Shown here piece by piece: positions 61,968 through 64,000 of a stretch of 64,000 nt of DNA. The notes beneath the pieces are model-generated. The model ran no database searches and had not been told where the DNA came from. It saw only the letters and a program-made list of their open reading frames with translations. The stretch spans positions 337,728 to 401,727 of the forward strand of contig CAVZVW010000004.1 of the NCBI GenBank assembly GCA_963778845.1. The letters run 5' to 3'. The DNA is from CAVZVW01 sp963778845. GTDB lineage: Bacteria; Actinomycetota; Actinomycetes; Actinomycetales; Kineosporiaceae. The position numbers were made by a program, and so were the translations under genes. Within the stretch, counting starts at the first letter, position 1. Each line of letters begins with the position of its first letter.

Positions 61968-61982
61968 GGTAGCGTCGCTACC
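61968..61982. promoter_or_regulatory. Perfect 15-bp palindrome immediately before the PadR gene
   Basis: GGTAGCG-T-CGCTACC ends one base before the ATG of padR, a position suited to auto-repression. CTACCTAT at its right edge recurs in the promoter region of the membrane protein gene at 63580-63587. Confidence 0.75.
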
Positions 61983-61983
61983 T

Positions 61984-62352
61984 ATGAGGGCCGAAGTGTT
62001 GAAGGGCCACCTGGACGGGCTGCTGCTCGCCACCCTGGAGGGCGCCCCGCTGCACGGTTACGCCGTGATCGAGGCCCTGCGAGCGGGTTCGGGCGGGGTT
62101 CTGGACCTGCCGACTGGCACGGTGTACCCGGCGCTGCGCCGCCTGGAGGGCGCAGGCCTGCTCGCGTCGAGCTGGTCGACGGGCAGCGGTCGTCGGCGCC
62201 GGACCTACGCGCTGACGGCGTCAGGTCGGCGGGTACTGGTGCAGGAACGGTCGACGTGGCGGGAGTTCTCGCGGGTTGTCACGGCGATGTTGGCCGGGAC
62301 GAGGGTGGACGGCGCGAAGGTGGACGGCGCGGCGTGGGTGGCGACGACGTGA
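61984..62352 (+). CDS. PadR-family transcriptional regulator
   Basis: This 122-residue winged-helix repressor has the PadR core GHLDGLLLATLEGAPLHGYA, then GTVYPALRRLEGAGL and the wing RRRTYALTASG. PadR proteins sense small molecules or partner with membrane proteins; autoregulation is frequent. The 15-bp palindrome just upstream is a likely operator. There is no ribosome binding site, suggesting a leaderless or poorly translated transcript. Its stop overlaps the next gene by 4 bp (GTGA). Confidence 0.9.
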   Translation: MRAEVLKGHLDGLLLATLEGAPLHGYAVIEALRAGSGGVLDLPTGTVYPALRRLEGAGLLASSWSTGSGRRRRTYALTASGRRVLVQERSTWREFSRVVTAMLAGTRVDGAKVDGAAWVATT

Positions 62353-63051
62353 GGGCGGCACGCGCAGCGGCGGCATCACCCGCGTCGTCGGCGGCGCTCG
62401 ACGCCTGGGTCGACACGGCGGTGCTGGGCGTCGTCGGGCCCGCTCGATGGCGCGCGGACGTGGTCGGCGAGCTGCGGGACGGGGTGGACGACGCCTTCGC
62501 GGCCTACCGGCAGACCGGCCTGTCCGACGAGGCTGCCGCGGCGAGGACAGTCCTCGACCTCGGCGATCCCGGGCTGACGGCCAGAGGTCTGGCGGCTGAG
62601 TCGGCGGGCCGTCTCGCGGGGCGGGTGGCCAAGGGGCTGCTCGCCAGCGGGCCGGTCGCGGCGCTCACCTGGACAGCGGCGCTGGTCACGTCGGGCGCCA
62701 CGCCCTGGCTGCCTACGCCGGTCGGCCCCCGCTCGCTGGCTGCCCGCCCTCGGCGTGCTCGTCGCCGTCGCGGCCGGGGCAGCCGGTCTGACGCTGGCCA
62801 ACCGGGGTGCACACAGGCAGGCGTGGATGCGTCCGGCATCGCCGCCCACCACGGCCGGCGTGGCCGCAGGAGTGTGCGTGGTTGCGGATGCGGCCATGCT
62901 CGGGCTCTACCTGCCGTGGCTCGGCGCGGCCCCCCGCGTGGTGTGGCCGCTGGCCTGCTGCGCAGTGGTGTTCAGTGTCGGGCGGCTCGCGGTCGCCGCG
63001 CTCGCGGGCCTGCGCTGCGCGGCCCGCGCACGCCGTCTCGCCACGGTGTGA
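62349..63051 (+). pseudogene. Membrane protein co-encoded with PadR (permease-prefix type), apparent frameshift
   Basis: GTG 62349 starts a soluble helical N-terminal part (WRADVVGELRDGVDDAFAAY, then ARTVLDLGDPG) similar to the 'permease prefix' domain found after PadR genes. One helix is followed by a break at a CCCCC run (62724-62731). The remainder, with four further membrane helices (LGVLVAVAAGAAGL and onward), is in another frame and ends at 63051. A one-base indel restores about 233 residues. It overlaps the convergent gene by 80 bp. Confidence 0.75.
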
Positions 63052-63535
63052 CCCCACGCCGCCAGAGCGCCCACGCGATCACCGGGCCACCCACCACGGT
63101 CGGCAGCACCCAGAGCGCCCAGACCGGCAGCAGGCGCCAACCCGGCAGCTGCGGACCGTTGTCGACGTAGAAGGCCGTCAAGAGCAGCACGTATGACGTC
63201 CCCATCCCGAGGATGTGGCGGCCCGTCCAGCCCGGGCGCTGCCGCCGCCGGGCCCGCCACGCTGCCAGGCCGACCCCGAACGAGCCCGCCCCCAGGGCTG
63301 CGAGGTGGATGTCGTGCGGCCAGCGCAGCAGGGCGAGCAGCATCGCCGTGAGCGCGACCGTCGCCAGCGCACCGAGATAGACCCGCCCGGCGTTCGGGTG
63401 CCGCCCCGGCTGCTTCCTCGCGCCCGCAGCGATGACCCCGGCGAGGACGGCGACCATCCCAGCCGGGACGTGCACCGCCAGCACCACCAGGAAGATCGGG
63501 CGGCTGTCGGGGAGGACGATCCCGAGCACGTCCAT
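62972..63535 (-). CDS. Four- or five-helix membrane protein, function unknown
   Basis: This protein of about 187 residues has five predicted membrane helices (IFLVVLAVHVPAGMVAVLAG as the first) and conserved His residues in the second and fourth. Structure recalls DUF2306/cytochrome-b-like small membrane proteins. ATG 63535 is the better start; GTG 63580 would place the start inside the regulatory repeat. Its 3' 80 bp overlap the PadR-linked membrane gene. Confidence 0.7.
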   Translation of the reverse strand: MDVLGIVLPDSRPIFLVVLAVHVPAGMVAVLAGVIAAGARKQPGRHPNAGRVYLGALATVALTAMLLALLRWPHDIHLAALGAGSFGVGLAAWRARRRQRPGWTGRHILGMGTSYVLLLTAFYVDNGPQLPGWRLLPVWALWVLPTVVGGPVIAWALWRRGVTPWRDGVRGPRSAGPRARRPRAARH

Positions 63536-63562
63536 GGTGATCCCGTCCCGAGCTGGAGTGAG

Positions 63563-63599
63563 CACTATAAGTAGGATCACTACCTATAGTGTCACTACC
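63563..63599. promoter_or_regulatory. Inverted and direct repeats upstream of the membrane protein
   Basis: CACTATA (63563-63569) and TATAGTG (63585-63591) form an inverted repeat. On the minus strand GGTAGTGA occurs twice (63599-63592 and 63584-63577). The inner half GGTAG-N5-CTAC resembles the palindrome before padR, making this a second candidate PadR operator. Confidence 0.55.
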
Positions 63600-63621
63600 C
63601 GAGCGTCGCGGAAAGGGTCAG

Positions 63622-63987
63622 TTACACCGCGACCCGGGGCGAGAGGACGGCGGCCACAGAGGCCAGCGACTCCGGCACGACCCGGTAGTGGGTCCAGACA
63701 CCGCGCCGCTCGGCCGTCACGAGACCGGCCTCGAGCAGCCTCTTCAGGTGGTGGCTCACCGTCGGCTGGCTGAGGCCCAGCGGCTCGGTGAGGTCACAGG
63801 TACAGGCCTCCAGGTCGTCGCTGGCCAGCAGCAGGGAGAGCAGCCGCAACCGAGCCGGGTCCGCGACAGCCTTCAGCCGCCCGGCCAGGTCCTGGGCCTG
63901 GTCCATCGACAACGGAGCCTGCGCCAGTGGGGTGCAGCAGGCGGCCAGATCCTCGGCGGGCTGGATCACGGGGAGCAGCTTGGGCAT
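63622..63987 (-). CDS. ArsR/SmtB-family metalloregulator
   Basis: This 121-residue winged-helix repressor senses metal(loid)s. The recognition helix is LSQPTVSHHLKRLLEAGLV, and the metal-binding motif in helix alpha-3 is ACTCDL (a CxC as in ArsR/CmtR/CadC types). A Cys-Cys pair is present at 17-18. ATG 63987 is close to the edge. It is transcribed leftward; the divergent partner, if any, would be outside the window. Confidence 0.9.
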   Translation of the reverse strand: MPKLLPVIQPAEDLAACCTPLAQAPLSMDQAQDLAGRLKAVADPARLRLLSLLLASDDLEACTCDLTEPLGLSQPTVSHHLKRLLEAGLVTAERRGVWTHYRVVPESLASVAAVLSPRVAV

Positions 63988-64000
63988 GTGTCCAGTGTCA

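Overview
The window is high-GC DNA from an actinobacterium. Densely packed genes, frequent GTG starts, 4-bp start/stop overlaps, a conservon (cvnABCD), a Bpa-type proteasome activator, polyprenol-linked and GT87 mannosyltransferases and a CYTH/CHAD polyphosphate locus all fit Actinomycetia. A Micrococcales / Cellulomonadaceae-like host is my best guess, but nothing here proves the family. No rRNA, tRNA, phage, transposase or CRISPR array was recognised.

Layout. 0-9.7 kb: YceI protein, an ECF sigma factor overlapping an alkylguanine-DNA methyltransferase, a glycerophosphodiesterase, a SEC-C protein, and a cell-envelope group (GT2 glycosyltransferase, MptB-like and GT87 mannosyltransferases, a membrane phosphatase-fold protein). 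9.7-12.5 kb: a repeat-rich gap, an XRE-TPR regulator, and a divergent 46-codon gene for a small exported peptide with operator-like repeats. 12.5-23.9 kb: diacylglycerol kinase, serS, HAD and M50 proteins, a second repeat gap, a type-VII-secretion-like pair (EspC-like small protein and a WXG protein with a nucleotidyltransferase-like C-terminus), a YCII/sigma factor pair and a site-2 protease. 24.2-29.5 kb: a periplasmic [NiFe]-hydrogenase operon (small and large subunits, protease, hypA, hypB, a phosphotransferase). 29.7-37.6 kb: HAD, ApbE, Bpa, cysteine desulfurase-like, F420-type and PNPOx-like proteins, quinone reductase, MobA. 37.7-43.2 kb: the conservon. 43.5-47 kb: a sugar ABC transporter. 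49-53.4 kb: a cobalamin riboswitch, corrinoid ABC transporter, cbiZ and a second alkyltransferase. 53.5-58.6 kb: CHAD, ParA, Nudix-phosphatase and CYTH-CHAD genes. 59-64 kb: cysK-cysE, ACT protein, a third repeat array, a PadR cassette and an ArsR regulator.

Three things stand out. First, short interspersed repeat families sit in most of the larger gene-free gaps. One is a 28-bp element with about 12 copies; another is a 13-bp TGATCGTGAGACA motif in mirror-image arrays at three loci. Second, several gene sets look like little-described systems: the peptide/TPR-regulator pair, the CHAD-ParA-Nudix-CYTH/CHAD operon, the hydrogenase with an Asp at a cluster-ligand position, and the NTase-tailed WXG protein. 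Third, six genes between 31 and 63 kb carry single-base-type frameshifts in otherwise well-conserved reading frames. This points to residual indel errors in the assembly at least as much as to real gene decay, and annotations of those genes should be read with that in mind.
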